Source: Nitrospirota bacterium
GTDB lineage: Bacteria > Nitrospirota > RBG-16-64-22 > JACRHK01
NCBI GenBank assembly: GCA_016217625.1
Contig: JACRHK010000200.1
Span: forward strand, 1 to 7,659
Reading direction: 5' to 3'
Length of the DNA: 7,659 nt
Shown here piece by piece: positions 6,135-7,659 of the stretch. Below the pieces are notes generated by a model, which did not search any database, had not been told where the DNA came from, and saw only the letters and a program-made list of their open reading frames with translations. Both the position numbers and the translations under genes were made by a program. Each line of letters starts with the position of its first letter. Within the stretch, counting starts at the first letter, position 1.

Positions 6135-7193
6135 TTACAACCCCAGCCCCCTCACCACTTCGGCCAGGTCCGCTTTCACCGTCCGGGGTTTCGGCGCCGC
6201 CTGGACGGCCCGGTCGGGATCTTTCAAGCCGTGACCCGTGAGCGTGCAGACGACCCGATCTCCCTCACGGAAGAACCCCTCGCGGTAGAGACGGAGGACT
6301 CCCGCCACGGAGGCTGCCGAGGCCGGCTCGCAGAAGACCCCTTCCATCGTGGCCACCATTTTGTAAGCTTCCAGGATCTCCGCATCGCTCACAGCCAGGA
6401 TCTTCCCGCCCGACTCGTCCCGGGCGGCCACGGCCCCTTTCCAGCTCGCCGGGTTGCCGATCCGGATGGCTGTGGCCACGGTCTCGGGCTGTTCCACGGG
6501 ATGGCCGAGGACGATGGGAGCCGCCCCTTCCGCCTGCACCCCGATCATCCGGGGCAGCCGGGTAATCCGCCCGGCCGCCTGATACTCCTTGTACCCCTTC
6601 CAGTAGGCCGTGATGTTGCCGGCGTTCCCCACGGGAAGGGCATGGTAGGCGGGCGCCGCCCCGAGCTGGTCGCAGACCTCGAAAGCTGCTGTCTTCTGCC
6701 CCTCGATCCGGTAGGGGTTCAGGGAATTCACCAGCGTCACGGGGAATTGGGCGGCGATCGCCCTGACGATGTTCAGGGCCTCATCGAAATTCCCATGCAG
6801 TTGCAGCACGACAGCCCCGTGGATCAGCGCCTGCACCAGCTTCCCCTGGGCGATCTTCCCCTCAGGGATCAGGACGAAGGCCTGCAGCGCAGCCCGCGCC
6901 GCGTAAGCCGCCGCCGAAGCCGAGGTGTTCCCGGTGGAGGCGCAGATGATCGCCTTGGCCCCCTCCTCTACGGCCTTCGAGATGGCCAGCGTCATCCCCC
7001 GGTCCTTGAAGGAGCCGGTGGGATTGGCCCCTTCGAACTTCAGATAGACCTCCAGGCCGCGCAGCAGGGCTTTTTCCAGATGATGCGCCCCGATGAGGGG
7101 CGTTCCCCCCTCGTGCAGCGTCACCACCGGCGTCGCCTCCGTCACCGGAAGGAACGGCCGGTACGCCTCAATGATTCCGCGGTTGAGTGTCAT
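6135..7193 (-). CDS. thrC: Threonine synthase (PLP-dependent)
   Basis: Converts O-phospho-L-homoserine to L-threonine, the last step of threonine synthesis. The 352-residue protein is of the short threonine synthase class, closely like the Thermus enzyme as I recall it. The PLP-binding lysine is K63 in [14 protein letters not shown] (55-68). The substrate/PLP loop [16 protein letters not shown] follows at about 86-101, the phosphate-binding PVGNAGN at 187-193, and the conserved LTGHGLKDP is near the C-terminus. ATG 7193 gives [17 protein letters not shown], the usual family N-terminus; an upstream frame extends to 7247 but its 18 extra residues are translated heptamer repeat. No SD precedes ATG 7193. 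It lies 108 nt after hom and 86 nt before lysC, consistent with one operon. Homoserine kinase, which supplies its substrate, is not next to it. Confidence 0.95.
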   Translation of the reverse strand: MTLNRGIIEAYRPFLPVTEATPVVTLHEGGTPLIGAHHLEKALLRGLEVYLKFEGANPTGSFKDRGMTLAISKAVEEGAKAIICASTGNTSASAAAYAARAALQAFVLIPEGKIAQGKLVQALIHGAVVLQLHGNFDEALNIVRAIAAQFPVTLVNSLNPYRIEGQKTAAFEVCDQLGAAPAYHALPVGNAGNITAYWKGYKEYQAAGRITRLPRMIGVQAEGAAPIVLGHPVEQPETVATAIRIGNPASWKGAVAARDESGGKILAVSDAEILEAYKMVATMEGVFCEPASAASVAGVLRLYREGFFREGDRVVCTLTGHGLKDPDRAVQAAPKPRTVKADLAEVVRGLGL

Positions 7194-7199
7194 GTTGCG

Positions 7200-7285
7200 C
7201 GTCTCACGTGAAACGATCCGCGTTGCACGTCGCACGTTGCACGTCACACGTCAAGACCTGAACGCGGAACGTGTAGCGTGCAACG
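7200..7285. repeat. Inverted heptamer array (CGTTGCA family) between hom and thrC
   Basis: Eight contiguous 7-nt units on the plus strand: CGTCTCA, CGTGAAA, CGATCCG, CGTTGCA, CGTCGCA, CGTTGCA, CGTCACA, CGTCAAG (7200-7255). After 2 nt come four units in reverse orientation: CTGAACG (7258), CGGAACG (7265), TGTAGCG (7272), TGCAACG (7279). Arm 7234-7251 pairs with 7269-7286 at 16 of 18 positions around a 17-nt loop. The unit family is the same as in the thrC-lysC gap, suggesting a common origin. Only 6 nt separate the array from the thrC start codon. Confidence 0.9.
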
Positions 7286-7301
7286 TTCTCGCATCCCTGC
7301 C

Positions 7302-7659
7302 TCACGCCTCCACCCTGAGGAGGACCGTCGGCTCCGTCACTACCGGGCTGCGGTCGATCTCCTCCAGCGCCAGGCGGACGTTCTGTTCTTGCGACTCATG
7401 CGACATCATCACGACCGGCACGGCCTCCCCATACCCCCGGCCCTTCTGGATGACCGACTCAATGCTGATCTGGTGGGCCCCCAGGATGCCGGAGATCTTC
7501 GACAACACCCCCGGCTTGTCCTGCGCCGTGAAGCGGAGGGAGTAGCGGGAGGTGATGGCCTCCATTTTCCGGACGGGAAGCGCCCGCCGGGCCTCCGCGC
7601 CGAAGGCCGCGACAGGCACCCGCCCGATGGAGCCGCCCCGAAGGTCCCGGGCGATTTCC
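7302..7659 (-). CDS. hom: Homoserine dehydrogenase, C-terminal part with ACT domain (5' end outside window)
   Basis: The NAD(P)H-dependent enzyme reduces aspartate semialdehyde to homoserine. Only the last 118 codons are present; the frame is open to the right edge. The visible part begins EIARDLRGGSIGRVPVAAFG, matching the end of the catalytic domain in Hom (the IARxL...GRVP region), and continues into a C-terminal ACT domain (RYSLRFTAQDKPGVLSKISGILGAHQISIESVIQKG), the usual threonine feedback-sensing module. A GTG inside this frame at 7619 is not a start. The stop TGA lies in a CCTCACG word resembling the YYTCACT repeat unit. The gene is followed by thrC and lysC, as in other bacterial threonine clusters. 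Confidence 0.9.
   Translation of the reverse strand, partial: EIARDLRGGSIGRVPVAAFGAEARRALPVRKMEAITSRYSLRFTAQDKPGVLSKISGILGAHQISIESVIQKGRGYGEAVPVVMMSHESQEQNVRLALEEIDRSPVVTEPTVLLRVEA

Noticed and set aside
7194..7247. Eighteen-residue extension of ThrC ([18 protein letters not shown]).
   Set aside because: The residues are encoded by the CGTTGCA heptamer array and do not match the threonine synthase N-terminus; ATG 7193 does.
2580..7285. CRISPR array.
   Set aside because: The units are 7-8 nt, contiguous and degenerate, with no unique spacers of 25-40 nt, no leader and no cas genes.
1..7659. Insertion sequences, phage genes, tRNA or rRNA genes.
   Set aside because: No transposase, integrase or phage-like protein and no tRNA-like or rRNA-like sequence was seen; nearly all bases are accounted for by housekeeping genes and short spacers.

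Overview
The window is a compact, GC-rich bacterial segment in which every supported gene is on the minus strand. In transcription order (right to left) they are: the 3' end of homoserine dehydrogenase (hom), threonine synthase (thrC), aspartate kinase (lysC), an (R)-citramalate synthase-type enzyme (cimA), an RseC/MucC-family membrane protein, an EF-G paralogue of the EF-G-2 type, and an IHF-alpha/HU-family protein (ihfA). A short reading frame leaves the left edge and may begin another gene.

The organism looks like a Gram-negative, GC-rich bacterium: RseC and IHF-alpha are typical of such bacteria. ThrC and the EF-G paralogue resemble their Thermus counterparts as I remember them, and the clustering of lysC with citramalate synthase fits deltaproteobacterial, NC10, Rokubacteria or Nitrospirota-like lineages. 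This placement is inference; no rRNA or phylogenetic marker was tested.

Positions 7659-3168 form an aspartate-family cluster. LysC feeds the pathway, Hom makes homoserine, ThrC makes threonine, and CimA opens a threonine-independent route to 2-oxobutyrate and isoleucine. No homoserine kinase lies between hom and cimA. LysC has a perfect Shine-Dalgarno sequence and ATG inside the gene, at the junction where alpha/beta-type aspartokinases start their separate regulatory subunit. Positions 3075-453 hold rseC and the EF-G paralogue, which share no obvious pathway with the amino-acid genes. IhfA has its own good sigma70-like promoter.

The most unusual feature is in the gaps. Five of the six intergenic spacers are built almost entirely from degenerate tandem repeats in strict 7-nt phase (8-nt in one spacer). 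The sixth, after the EF-G gene, has a short block of four units. Four spacers carry the same unit in opposite orientation on their two halves, so they can fold into long imperfect hairpins. The unit differs between spacers: CGTTGCA-like in two, YYTCACT/CCTTACC-like in two, TGCAAAN-like in one, and the octamer TCAATGAG-like in one. Arrays run up to or into the stop codon of the upstream gene and to within a few bases of the next start codon, and four of the genes that follow them lack a recognisable Shine-Dalgarno sequence. I know no named system matching this; the nearest precedent I know is the heptanucleotide STRR repeats of cyanobacteria.
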